Positions 42,531 through 49,794 of a stretch of 64,000 nucleotides of DNA are shown here, piece after piece (within the stretch, counting starts at the first letter, position 1; each line of letters opens with the position of its first letter). Origin of the DNA: a virus. Below the pieces are notes generated by a model. It was not told where the DNA came from and searched no databases. It saw only the letters and a program-made list of their open reading frames with translations. The position numbers and the translations under genes are program-made. The stretch lies in IMG/VR virus record IMGVR_UViG_3300028569_000018, positions 1 to 64,000 of that record; one strand, given 5' to 3'.

Positions 42531-43364
42531 ATGAATTACCAAAGAATCTATAACCAGATAATAGAACGTGCCCAATCGGAGGTTAGTGAACGAATATTAC
42601 ATAAAAAGAATGGTGGATATTACGAAGGACATCATATTATTCCGAGATGCATGGGCGGGGAGGGCGAATCTTGTAGTTGGCTACGTAAGGGGCAACATTA
42701 TCGACATCCGAACATAGTAGGTCTAACTGCAAGAGAGCATTTTCTATGTCATTGGTTATTAATTAGAATATACACTGATAATCATAGTATAGCATATGCA
42801 TTCAAAAATATGTGCAAAAACTATAACAAGAGTTACACAGATTTTGTTCCTTCAAGTAGAATGTATGCCGAAGCCCGCGCACATTTAAGTATGTTAGGGC
42901 ACTCGCATATGACCAAGTTACGTATGTCTACTAGTAGGAAAAATATGTCTACCGAAAATAAGAGTAAAATAGCTCTAGCAGTGAGTTTAGCTCAAAAGGG
43001 TATTCCAAAAAGTACTGCGGTTTGTTCATACTGTGATGGTGAATTTGCCGTGAATATTATAGGTCGATATCATATGGATAATTGCAAGCACAAACCGGGT
43101 AATGAAGGCGTTATTCGTCATCATTCACCAGAACATCAAAATAATTTATTCGGACCAAAACCGATTGTTACCTGTCCACATTGTGCCAAGACCGGTGGCG
43201 CGAATAATATGTTTCGATATCATTTTGATAAATGTCGAAATAAGCCCGGTAATGAATTATTAACACATAAATTAAAACGTATTGAATGTCCACATTGTTT
43301 AACATCTATAGGAGTTAATCGTGTATGGAATCATTTTGATAATTGTAAACAAAATAAAAAATAA
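42531..43364 (+). CDS. HNH homing endonuclease with zinc-finger repeats, copy A
   Basis: 277 residues from ATG 42531, chosen because copy B starts with the same NYQRIY sequence. HHIIPRCMGG (34-43) and the following AREHFLCHWLL form the HNH nuclease. The C-terminal half has three C-x-x-C...Y/N-H-x-D-x-C fingers (CSYCDGEF to YHMDNC, CPHCAKTGG to YHFDKC, CPHCLTS to NHFDNC). Free-standing between a family protein and an esterase gene. Confidence 0.87.
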   Translation: MNYQRIYNQIIERAQSEVSERILHKKNGGYYEGHHIIPRCMGGEGESCSWLRKGQHYRHPNIVGLTAREHFLCHWLLIRIYTDNHSIAYAFKNMCKNYNKSYTDFVPSSRMYAEARAHLSMLGHSHMTKLRMSTSRKNMSTENKSKIALAVSLAQKGIPKSTAVCSYCDGEFAVNIIGRYHMDNCKHKPGNEGVIRHHSPEHQNNLFGPKPIVTCPHCAKTGGANNMFRYHFDKCRNKPGNELLTHKLKRIECPHCLTSIGVNRVWNHFDNCKQNKK

Positions 43365-43368
43365 TAAG

Positions 43369-43959
43369 ATGTACAAGATTGTATATATACATGGGTTTGG
43401 GTCGTCGGGTGAATCTGAAAAGGCCCAATTATTACGTAAAGCATTTCCAAATGATAACGTGATATCTCCTAGTTTTTCAGCAAACCCATTAGTAGCCGTT
43501 AGTCAATTACACAAAATTCTATCATCCGGTCCAGTCCCTACTATAGTAATAGGTACATCATTAGGTGGTTTCTATGCCACATATTTAGCCGTTAGATACG
43601 ATGTTCCGGCATTTATTATTAACCCTTCATTAGAGCCGCATATTACATTACAATCATACATAGGAAAGCATAAACGTTACGGTAATAGTACAGACACGGA
43701 TTATGATTTTCAAGCACCATATATAGACGAGCTTAAAAAGTTGTTTGATAAAATGCATGCATCTGATAAAGCCGGTAGTAATTTACATTTTTATCTATCT
43801 ACCGATGATGATGTATTAACATACGAAAAGCTAGATACACTGTTTCCAAATAGACAGCACGTAAAAACCTTTAATAATTCCGGGCATAGGTTTTCCAAAT
43901 TCTCAGAAATATTTCCGGATATTCAGAAAGCGTTAGATAAATTCCCAAAAAAGAAATAA
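43369..43959 (+). CDS. alpha/beta hydrolase, YqiA-like esterase
   Basis: 196 residues from ATG 43369; the longer frame from 43321 overlaps the HNH gene. YIHGFGSSGESEKAQLL is the oxyanion-hole region, IGTSLGGFYAT (G-T-S-L-G-G) holds the nucleophile Ser, a late Asp lies in STDDDVL, and the catalytic His in NNSGHRFSKF. It probably acts on esters of host lipids or small metabolites; the substrate cannot be read from sequence. Confidence 0.8.
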   Translation: MYKIVYIHGFGSSGESEKAQLLRKAFPNDNVISPSFSANPLVAVSQLHKILSSGPVPTIVIGTSLGGFYATYLAVRYDVPAFIINPSLEPHITLQSYIGKHKRYGNSTDTDYDFQAPYIDELKKLFDKMHASDKAGSNLHFYLSTDDDVLTYEKLDTLFPNRQHVKTFNNSGHRFSKFSEIFPDIQKALDKFPKKK

Positions 43960-43960
43960 T

Positions 43961-43991
43961 TTGGTAAGGTAATTAATATTCCTTATATTTA
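43961..43991 (+). promoter_or_regulatory. sigma-type promoter (TTG-N20-TATATTTA)
   Basis: TTG 43961-43963, spacer 20, TATATTTA 43984-43991, upstream of the small gene at 44020. Confidence 0.6.
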
Positions 43992-44019
43992 GATATTGTT
44001 AATTTCAAATAAATAAGTT

Positions 44020-44262
44020 ATGAAAACTGTAAAAAAGGGTACTGAATACAAACGCGTATCAGACACCGAAGCCTACCATCTGGTAGAATTTAAGGGTTGG
44101 AACTTTGCTAGTAAAGAAGAATGGAAGAAAAATGTTAGAGACGAAGGTAAGGCCGCCCCAGTAACGGCGCCTGGTCAGGCTCCTGATAGAAATCCTACAA
44201 CAGACACTCCGGTACCTGTTAAGGAAAAGAAACCGAAAAAGGATAAAAAAGACAAGAAATAG
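44020..44262 (+). CDS. small basic-tailed protein
   Basis: 80 residues. A compact N-terminal part (EYKRVSDTEAYHLVEFKGWN, FASKEEWKKNV) is followed by a Pro/Ala linker and a Lys-rich C-terminus (KEKKPKKDKKDKK). It may bind nucleic acid. No family recognised. Confidence 0.55.
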   Translation: MKTVKKGTEYKRVSDTEAYHLVEFKGWNFASKEEWKKNVRDEGKAAPVTAPGQAPDRNPTTDTPVPVKEKKPKKDKKDKK

Positions 44263-44362
44263 AGTTAATGACGACAACGACTCGATTCCTAAAAAATTCT
44301 GAAACTAATGAAAAAGTTTCTTATATTGATATAGTAAAAAGTCGTGAACTACAAAAAAGACA

Positions 44363-45289
44363 ATGGAAAACGGCATAAAGATGACACGATTAGGGTATGC
44401 TTGCATTAATCTTTCAATACCATGTTCACCGAGCTTGAATATGCGAAAGAATACGTTTTTATCTAAAGGAAAAGAATATGCCGGCGCTCTTGCACTAAAC
44501 AACGTTAAGATGCTTAGCAAAATCTTCCAATGGAATGAGGATAATAATATCAGAGTGTATAGAATGTCATCTGACATGATTCCATGGATGTCAGAGTATG
44601 AGCTCAACGAGCTTCCACAGTTTAACGAAATATCACCAGTACTATCAAGCGCAGGTGCTCTGGCAAGGAAATATGGGCACAGATTATCATTTCATCCCGG
44701 GCCATTCAACCAATTGGCATCTATGAAAAGTAATGTCGTAACTAGAACTATTAAGGAACTTAACCAGCACTCAGAGATAATGGACCTTATGGGGTTTCCT
44801 GCCAACCATATGACAAAAATTAACATACACGTAGGTAACGCTGCTGAGGGTAAGGCTGACGCAACCAATCGATTCTGTGAAAATTTTAAATTACTAAACG
44901 ATGGTACGAAAAAACGATTAGTGGTGGAGAATGATGACAAATCGGGCCTATATACTATGCAAGAATTATACGAGCTCGTTCACAAGAAAATAGGCGTACC
45001 ACTAACTTTCGATTACCTCCACCACTATTGTAACCCGGGCACATTAACAGAAAAAGAAGCGCTAACGTTAGCCGTATCAACCTGGGGAGAAGTTACTCCA
45101 TGTGCACATTACTCATCATCAAAAAAGCTCTGCGAAGATAACACTGCTAAATTACTTTCTCACGCTGATTACGTTTACAATGTAATAGATACATACGGTT
45201 TTGACCTTGATATTGTCATCGAAGCTAAAGCTAAGGATTTAGCTACATTGTCATACGTTAAAAAACATTCTAGTGTTCTTCTTAATTAA
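44363..45289 (+). CDS. UV damage endonuclease (UvdE/UvsE)
   Basis: 308 residues; ATG 44381 is an equally good start because family members begin near M-x-R-L-G-Y. TRLGYACINLSI, RVYRMSSDMIPWMSEYELNE, RLSFHPGPFNQLAS, INIHVGNAAEGKADA, VVENDDK and LTFDYLHHYCNPG give the metal-binding His/Glu/Asp residues of the TIM-barrel UVDE fold. It nicks 5' of UV photoproducts. With DenV at 48393 the phage has two independent enzymes for the same lesions. Confidence 0.9.
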   Translation: MENGIKMTRLGYACINLSIPCSPSLNMRKNTFLSKGKEYAGALALNNVKMLSKIFQWNEDNNIRVYRMSSDMIPWMSEYELNELPQFNEISPVLSSAGALARKYGHRLSFHPGPFNQLASMKSNVVTRTIKELNQHSEIMDLMGFPANHMTKINIHVGNAAEGKADATNRFCENFKLLNDGTKKRLVVENDDKSGLYTMQELYELVHKKIGVPLTFDYLHHYCNPGTLTEKEALTLAVSTWGEVTPCAHYSSSKKLCEDNTAKLLSHADYVYNVIDTYGFDLDIVIEAKAKDLATLSYVKKHSSVLLN

Positions 45290-45297
45290 GAAATGAT

Positions 45298-45328
45298 TTG
45301 GAAGTTAAAATAGAATTACTTAAATTAG
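45298..45328 (+). promoter_or_regulatory. sigma-type promoter (TTG-N20-TAAATTAG)
   Basis: TTG 45298-45300, spacer 20, TAAATTAG 45321-45328, 18 nt before the queE ATG at 45347. Confidence 0.55.
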
Positions 45329-45346
45329 AGTTAAAATTAGAAGATT

Positions 45347-46228
45347 ATGGAGAATAATACATTGTTAGTTAGTAGCGCATTCTATTCGGTACAAGGCGAA
45401 GGTAAAACCGTCGGCGTTCCTGCATATTTCATAAGATTAGGTTTATGCAATCTATCGTGCGGAATGTCTAAGAAATTCATGAATCAATTAAAGAAAGATA
45501 AGTCTTTAGCTGATGGTGAAATATTCAAAGGTGATTTAGAATTGGAAGGAAAAGCCAGCTGGACCTGTGATTCTACAAGCCAATGGTTATGGCGAGGTGA
45601 AGAAAAATCATTTCAGTATATTATTGACCGTTGGAAAGAGCAAGGTATCTATGAAGATATTAAGTCAGGTGTAATCCATATTATCTGGACTGGTGGAGAA
45701 CCAACGCTACCTAGACATCAAGAAGCTATTGTTAATTTTACTAAATATTGGGTGACACAGGACCCAAAAGTAGAAAATAAATTAAGACAATATAATATAG
45801 TTAGTTTCGAGCCATACTATATAAATAGAACTTCCGGTTTCTATGAAATAGAAACAAATGGTACAATCTATATAGAACAAGAATTGTTCGAATATTTAAA
45901 CCAAATAAATTGTAGTCCAAAATTATCCGATTCTGGTATGACCGCTAAACAGCGTATTAACCCAGATGCTATCAAACGTATTATGGACCATAAAAACTAT
46001 CAATTCAAGTTTGTAATTAGTACAGAAGATGATGTGAAAGAAATGTTTCGTGATTTCATAGAACCATTTAACATTCCGTTAAAAAATGTGTATTGTATGC
46101 CGGGTCTAGATAATAGAGAAGATTTTCACGAAAGAACACGATTCGTATTTGAAATGGCTAAGAAGTATAAATTTATTGGTAGTACAAGACTTCACATCAG
46201 TTGCTGGGATAAAACCTTAAACGTATGA
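45347..46228 (+). CDS. queE: 7-carboxy-7-deazaguanine synthase (QueE), radical SAM
   Basis: 293 residues. FYSVQGEGKTVGVPAYFIRL, then Cys34-NLS-Cys38 and, after 35 residues, Cys74 in WTCDSTSQW; HIIWTGGEPTLPRHQ is the SAM-binding GGE motif; FYEIETNGT and INCSPKLSDSGM follow. It converts CPH4 to CDG. The third cluster cysteine is displaced by a 30-plus residue insertion, so the Fe-S loop is expanded (C-x3-C-x35-C). The stop overlaps the next start (ATGA). Confidence 0.88.
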   Translation: MENNTLLVSSAFYSVQGEGKTVGVPAYFIRLGLCNLSCGMSKKFMNQLKKDKSLADGEIFKGDLELEGKASWTCDSTSQWLWRGEEKSFQYIIDRWKEQGIYEDIKSGVIHIIWTGGEPTLPRHQEAIVNFTKYWVTQDPKVENKLRQYNIVSFEPYYINRTSGFYEIETNGTIYIEQELFEYLNQINCSPKLSDSGMTAKQRINPDAIKRIMDHKNYQFKFVISTEDDVKEMFRDFIEPFNIPLKNVYCMPGLDNREDFHERTRFVFEMAKKYKFIGSTRLHISCWDKTLNV

Positions 46229-46392
46229 TACAGTTTGATAAACTCGGTTATTACTGGATTCTATGGAGCGACGGTGACGATGGAATCATGTTGTACCAAC
46301 CGTCAGATAATACTACCGGACTAACTCCGTTAGCGTATTTAGGTGTTGGATTTGATGAATTCACGAAAATGTATAAAACTATCGCATCATGA
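46225..46392 (+). CDS. small unknown protein (55 aa)
   Basis: ATG at 46225 overlaps the queE stop; 55 residues starting IQFDKLGYYWILWSDGDDGI, then MLYQPSD and GVGFDEFTKM, and stops at 46390-46392, overlapping the next start. Both ends have ATGA overlaps and the gap is otherwise empty, which supports a real gene. Confidence 0.6.
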   Translation: MIQFDKLGYYWILWSDGDDGIMLYQPSDNTTGLTPLAYLGVGFDEFTKMYKTIAS

Positions 46393-46589
46393 ATCACGAA
46401 CGCGTAGGTCGTTTACGGCAATTACTGGTGGATTATAAAGATATACAACGAACATCTGAACAGCTTGTCCCATCCAATGCACTAGAAATGCGATTAAAAT
46501 CGATTATGCAACAAATGGCAAAAGCGAATGTTGAAATTATAAAAATTATTGAAGCGGAATTAACTAAAGAATTACAAAATGAAAATTAA
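46389..46589 (+). CDS. small helical protein
   Basis: 66 residues, fully helical (LRQLLVDYKDIQRTSEQLVP, LKSIMQQMAKANVEIIKIIE). It overlaps the upstream stop by 4 nt and the next start by 11 nt. No family recognised. Confidence 0.5.
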   Translation: MNHERVGRLRQLLVDYKDIQRTSEQLVPSNALEMRLKSIMQQMAKANVEIIKIIEAELTKELQNEN

Positions 46590-46815
46590 AGTAACACAAG
46601 AAAACCATTATGTGGTAGAAACACGTGGCATTAAGAAAGGTGATGTACTTACCGTTAGAAGTTTCGGTCAAGCAGAGCAAGCAAAACGTGGGAAAGCATA
46701 TTTAGTCGACGGTAAGACGGCTGGTAGTGCTCCTATTGTGATATATGAAGATGAATGCGAAATAGTCGCCGAGCGTAGTAAGCGAGCAATTAACAATCCA
46801 ACAACACCATTCTAA
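46579..46815 (+). CDS. small SH3-like beta protein
   Basis: 78 residues with strand-rich content (YVVETRGIKKGDVLTVRSFG, KAYLVDGKTAGSAPIVIYED). Its last 10 residues, AINNPTTPF preceded by Arg, lie inside the first unit of a 316-bp tandem duplication and reappear at the end of the next gene. Confidence 0.55.
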   Translation: MKIKVTQENHYVVETRGIKKGDVLTVRSFGQAEQAKRGKAYLVDGKTAGSAPIVIYEDECEIVAERSKRAINNPTTPF

Positions 46816-47098
46816 TATGAAAGCACTATACACAAAATTTTTGAATTTTCTTCGCAACCGGTCAAACCCGAAAGTATTACGTACCGATTTAGTTACGTAT
46901 AAATCAATACGTAAACAGGTCGACCTAGTTAATCAGCTGGTAATTAAGCCTGATTTTATGGCGCGCAATAACAACCCGTATTTTGATAAAATCAACCTAC
47001 ATGAATATAATTTAGATTTATTGTCTGAGGAAGCGAAGCAAAAGATTGTATATGTTATTCATGAAGACAATATTATTAGAGCTAATGAGTTTGAAACT
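46783..47098. repeat. tandem duplication unit 1 (316 bp)
   Basis: Identical by eye to 47099-47414; identity continues four further bases (CGAG, 47415-47418), the likely microhomology at the junction. 316 is not a multiple of three, so the duplication fuses the tail of the upstream gene to copy 1 of the 46817 gene. Confidence 0.95.
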
Positions 47099-47131
47099 CG
47101 AGCAATTAACAATCCAACAACACCATTCTAA
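46817..47131 (+). CDS. duplicated small protein, copy 1 with exchanged C-terminus
   Basis: 104 residues: KALYTKFLNFLRNRSNPKVL to ANEFETR is identical to copy 2, but the last nine residues, AINNPTTPF, come from the end of the upstream gene because of the tandem duplication. The original C-terminus is the one in copy 2. Function unknown; helical and basic N-terminus. Confidence 0.6.
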   Translation: MKALYTKFLNFLRNRSNPKVLRTDLVTYKSIRKQVDLVNQLVIKPDFMARNNNPYFDKINLHEYNLDLLSEEAKQKIVYVIHEDNIIRANEFETRAINNPTTPF

Positions 47132-47414
47132 TATGAAAGCACTATACACAAAATTTTTGAATTTTCTTCGCAACCGGTCAAACCCGAAAGTATTACGTAC
47201 CGATTTAGTTACGTATAAATCAATACGTAAACAGGTCGACCTAGTTAATCAGCTGGTAATTAAGCCTGATTTTATGGCGCGCAATAACAACCCGTATTTT
47301 GATAAAATCAACCTACATGAATATAATTTAGATTTATTGTCTGAGGAAGCGAAGCAAAAGATTGTATATGTTATTCATGAAGACAATATTATTAGAGCTA
47401 ATGAGTTTGAAACT
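47099..47414. repeat. tandem duplication unit 2 (316 bp)
   Basis: Second exact copy. No mismatch was found on reading the two units line by line. Confidence 0.95.
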
Positions 47415-47474
47415 CGAGTATGTGTAGCTAATAATGGTGTTGGGTACAATGACGTCATGACACTTCCGGAATGA
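47133..47474 (+). CDS. duplicated small protein, copy 2 with native C-terminus
   Basis: 113 residues from ATG 47133, 316 nt after the copy-1 start. It ends ETRVCVANNGVGYNDVMTLP, presumed ancestral because it extends past the duplication. It overlaps the next start by 4 nt. An alternative longer frame from 47046 would begin inside copy 1 and is rejected. Confidence 0.65.
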   Translation: MKALYTKFLNFLRNRSNPKVLRTDLVTYKSIRKQVDLVNQLVIKPDFMARNNNPYFDKINLHEYNLDLLSEEAKQKIVYVIHEDNIIRANEFETRVCVANNGVGYNDVMTLPE

Positions 47475-47734
47475 AAAAGAAAGCTGCAAAGAAGCGTGCT
47501 AAACGCGAGGCAAAAGTTAAGGAGCATCAGTATGAACGCATATGTACAATACAAAAGGTTCAACATCAATACGATTGGTGCTTACTAGAAATTCCTTGGA
47601 TATCTACTAATAAGACACACGCAAAAACCGAATATCTTGGATTAGGTACTATCCATTCAATAGATGGAGTTAAACGAACCGATAAACGGTTATATCACTT
47701 CTTTAAGAAAATCACAAAACGAAAAGTAAAATGA
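47471..47734 (+). CDS. small highly basic protein
   Basis: 87 residues. The N-terminus KKKAAKKRAKREAKVKEHQY is strongly basic; the rest contains YDWCLLEIPWIS and a basic C-terminus (FFKKITKRKVK). It is flanked by ATGA overlaps with both neighbours. Nucleic-acid binding is plausible; no family recognised. Confidence 0.55.
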   Translation: MKKKAAKKRAKREAKVKEHQYERICTIQKVQHQYDWCLLEIPWISTNKTHAKTEYLGLGTIHSIDGVKRTDKRLYHFFKKITKRKVK

Positions 47735-48366
47735 GAAGAAAAAGAATAGTGTGTTTCGACTTTGAAACAACCGGCTTGGACTTTATTAAAGACCAACCAA
47801 TTCAATATGCTGCACAATCTGTAGAAGTTGATGGTAGTATGAAATCAATTACGGGCTTCATAAATTATGATGGTACATTATCAGAAATCATTAAGAACCT
47901 AACCGGTATTGATGATAGCATATTACGTCAGCACGGTGAGCCATACGAAGCCGGTATGGAGAAGCTACTTAAATTTATCGGAGTGAATAAAATATGTCCA
48001 GATAATGATACAATATTAGTTGGACATAATATGTTAAACTTCGATATTCATTTTCTTGATATGGCGTGCGGTAAGCTCGGATATGACACGATTAACCCAA
48101 GACTCTATTGGGACACTGCGGGGTGCTATAAAGCTCATAAACTAGCGCTAGTAAAGAGCGAGAGTGAAACTGTAGCTGAGTTCCATAAACGTGGTTTAGA
48201 TACATACGCAAAAGGGCTTAAATTTAGGCTACCGGTTGTATGCGAAGCGATGGGTGTTGAATTTAAAGAAGACCATAGAGCAGATAGTGATACCGCAGCA
48301 ACTCTTAAAGTATTCCTTAAACAAGCACAACTTTATAACAATCATTTCCACGAATTATTAAATTAA
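47731..48366 (+). CDS. DnaQ-like DEDDh 3'-5' exonuclease
   Basis: 211 residues. RIVCFDFETTGLDF supplies Asp and Glu of Exo I, LVGHNMLNFDIHFLD the Exo II Asp, and DHRADSDTAATLKVF the H-x-A-x-x-D of Exo III. It is a free-standing proofreading or repair exonuclease related to DnaQ and T4 DexA-type enzymes. Its place next to denV suggests a DNA repair role. Confidence 0.87.
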   Translation: MRRKRIVCFDFETTGLDFIKDQPIQYAAQSVEVDGSMKSITGFINYDGTLSEIIKNLTGIDDSILRQHGEPYEAGMEKLLKFIGVNKICPDNDTILVGHNMLNFDIHFLDMACGKLGYDTINPRLYWDTAGCYKAHKLALVKSESETVAEFHKRGLDTYAKGLKFRLPVVCEAMGVEFKEDHRADSDTAATLKVFLKQAQLYNNHFHELLN

Positions 48367-48392
48367 TTCAATAATTTTCCTTATATTAAGTT

Positions 48393-48752
48393 ATGACTCG
48401 AATAAATGTAGGCGTACCGCCACGTGAATTGACAGGTAGACATTTAATAGCTGAACATAGAGAAATTAAAAGAATTCCAAATACCGTACGAAGCGGTAAG
48501 GCTGTTATTAAGAATATACCCGAATCGTTTACGTTAGGCCCGGGACACGTTAAATTCTTCTACAATAAATTGAAATATCTTAAAAATCGATACGAAGAGA
48601 TTTACTCTGAATGTAAAGCCCGCGGATATAATGTTACATACTTCGGCGATGCGTGGGATAGTATACCAGTACATTTAATGAATGACTATACACCTGCAGC
48701 ACGCGACAGAGACATTATATTACAGCGTATTCATGAAAGATTATCTTCATAG
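48393..48752 (+). CDS. denV: pyrimidine dimer DNA glycosylase/AP lyase (T4 endonuclease V)
   Basis: 119 residues. TRINVGVPPREL, HLIAEHREIKRIP, FTLGPGHVKFFYNKLKYLKN and RYEEIYSECKARGYNV align along the length with T4 DenV (138 residues). Thr2 is the Schiff-base nucleophile and Glu24 matches catalytic Glu23. It cuts cyclobutane dimers. A TATATTAA box at 48382-48389 without a clear TTG partner precedes it. The C-terminus is shorter than in T4. Confidence 0.92.
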   Translation: MTRINVGVPPRELTGRHLIAEHREIKRIPNTVRSGKAVIKNIPESFTLGPGHVKFFYNKLKYLKNRYEEIYSECKARGYNVTYFGDAWDSIPVHLMNDYTPAARDRDIILQRIHERLSS

Positions 48753-48838
48753 ATATTTTAACGACTCAACAATTTTTCTTATATTAATACAAAATAAATA
48801 ATCTACATGATTGAATATCCAAAAATGTTGACTCAATG

Positions 48839-48846
48839 ATATTTAT
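48839..48846 (+). promoter_or_regulatory. late-type box ATATTTAT upstream of leader RNA B
   Basis: TGATATTTATACTAAACC, only 4 nt before the P1 hairpin of the leader RNA, so it could transcribe the structured element itself. Confidence 0.45.
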
Positions 48847-48850
48847 ACTA

Positions 48851-48917
48851 AACCGAAAGGTTACCTGGAACGGTATTGGTTTGGCGACTTTATATTAGTT
48901 CCAGGTTTTTTATTTTC
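48851..48917 (+). ncRNA. structured leader RNA of HNH endonuclease, copy B
   Basis: P1 AACC-GAAA-GGTT (48851-48862). P2 ACCTGGAAC (48863-48871) with GTTCCAGGT (48898-48906), 9 bp, then a T-rich tract. Relative to copy A, one P2 pair changes C-G to U-A on both sides and a G-U becomes A-U. Loop TTTGGC (48880-48885) can pair with GCCAAA (48935-48940) ahead of the start codon. Confidence 0.6.
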
Positions 48918-48920
48918 TAG

Positions 48921-48928
48921 ATATTTAT
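48921..48928 (+). promoter_or_regulatory. late-type box ATATTTAT
   Basis: 21 nt before the HNH ATG at 48950; sequence around it is nearly identical to copy A. Confidence 0.5.
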
Positions 48929-48949
48929 ATGTAAGCCAAATCAATACAT

Positions 48950-49765
48950 ATGAATTACCAAAGAATCTACGATTCGATTATCAATAACGCAAAGTTATTA
49001 GAAGAGTCAAGAAAATTACAAAAGAAGCAGAAACTTAATTATTTCGAACGACATCACATTTTACCGAAATGTTTGGGTGGTAATAATGATGAAAGTAATC
49101 TAGTTTATCTAACGGCAAAAGAGCATTATCTTTGTCATCGATTATTAGTTGAAATATATCCTGAAAATAGAAAGTTGAAATATGCTATTTGGTTAATGGT
49201 AAGCGGATATAGTATAACCAAACAACGATACATCCCTTGTAGTAGAATATATGAGCAAATTAAACGATTACATGCAGATAATGTAGCCGCTCAATTTATT
49301 GGTAAGCCCAAATCTATTGAACATCGCAAGAAATTATCTGATAGCAATATCGGCAAAACATTATCGATTGAACGTAGATTGAAAATGTCCAATACGCTAC
49401 GTGGTATGAAGAAGTCCGAGGAGACTAAACGTCGGATGACTAAACCGAAGCCAATTGTTACTTGTCCGCATTGCGGAGTAACCGGGGGCAAAAATACTAT
49501 GGTCCAATGGCACTTTGATAACTGTAAATCACTGCCCGGTAATGAACACATACATGATATTAGAACTAATACATTACATGAATGCCCGAAATGTGGTATA
49601 AAAAGTACAGCATTATCAAATATGGTTCGATATCATTTTGAAAATTGCGGAAAGAAAGTTGATTTACGAAAATGTCCATATTGTGGAAAAGAAATGGATG
49701 CTAGAAATGCTAAGAAGTATCATTTCGATAATTGTAAGTTAAAGAATTTGGTAATTGTAAGATAA
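48950..49765 (+). CDS. HNH homing endonuclease with zinc-finger repeats, copy B
   Basis: 271 residues. HHILPKCLGGNNDESNLVYL (35-54) and AKEHYLCHRLLVEIYPEN give the HNH core. A NUMOD-like stretch (KPKSIEHRKKLSDSNIGKTL) is followed by fingers CPHCGVTGG to WHFDNC, CPKCGIKS to YHFENC and CPYCGKEM to YHFDNC. It is paralogous to the 42531 gene, including leader and start region. Its last 16 nt form the TTG of the next promoter. Confidence 0.88.
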   Translation: MNYQRIYDSIINNAKLLEESRKLQKKQKLNYFERHHILPKCLGGNNDESNLVYLTAKEHYLCHRLLVEIYPENRKLKYAIWLMVSGYSITKQRYIPCSRIYEQIKRLHADNVAAQFIGKPKSIEHRKKLSDSNIGKTLSIERRLKMSNTLRGMKKSEETKRRMTKPKPIVTCPHCGVTGGKNTMVQWHFDNCKSLPGNEHIHDIRTNTLHECPKCGIKSTALSNMVRYHFENCGKKVDLRKCPYCGKEMDARNAKKYHFDNCKLKNLVIVR

Positions 49766-49778
49766 ATTGTTATATTAG
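49748..49778 (+). promoter_or_regulatory. sigma-type promoter (TTG-N20-TATATTAG)
   Basis: TTG 49748-49750, spacer 20, TATATTAG 49771-49778, 16 nt before the transglycosylase ATG. Confidence 0.6.
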
Positions 49779-49794
49779 AAAAATAAATTAAACT

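Noticed and set aside
47046-47474. 142-residue ORF beginning inside repeat copy 1
   Set aside because: Its first 29 residues come from another frame of copy 1; the natural start is ATG 47133, exactly one repeat unit after the copy-1 start.
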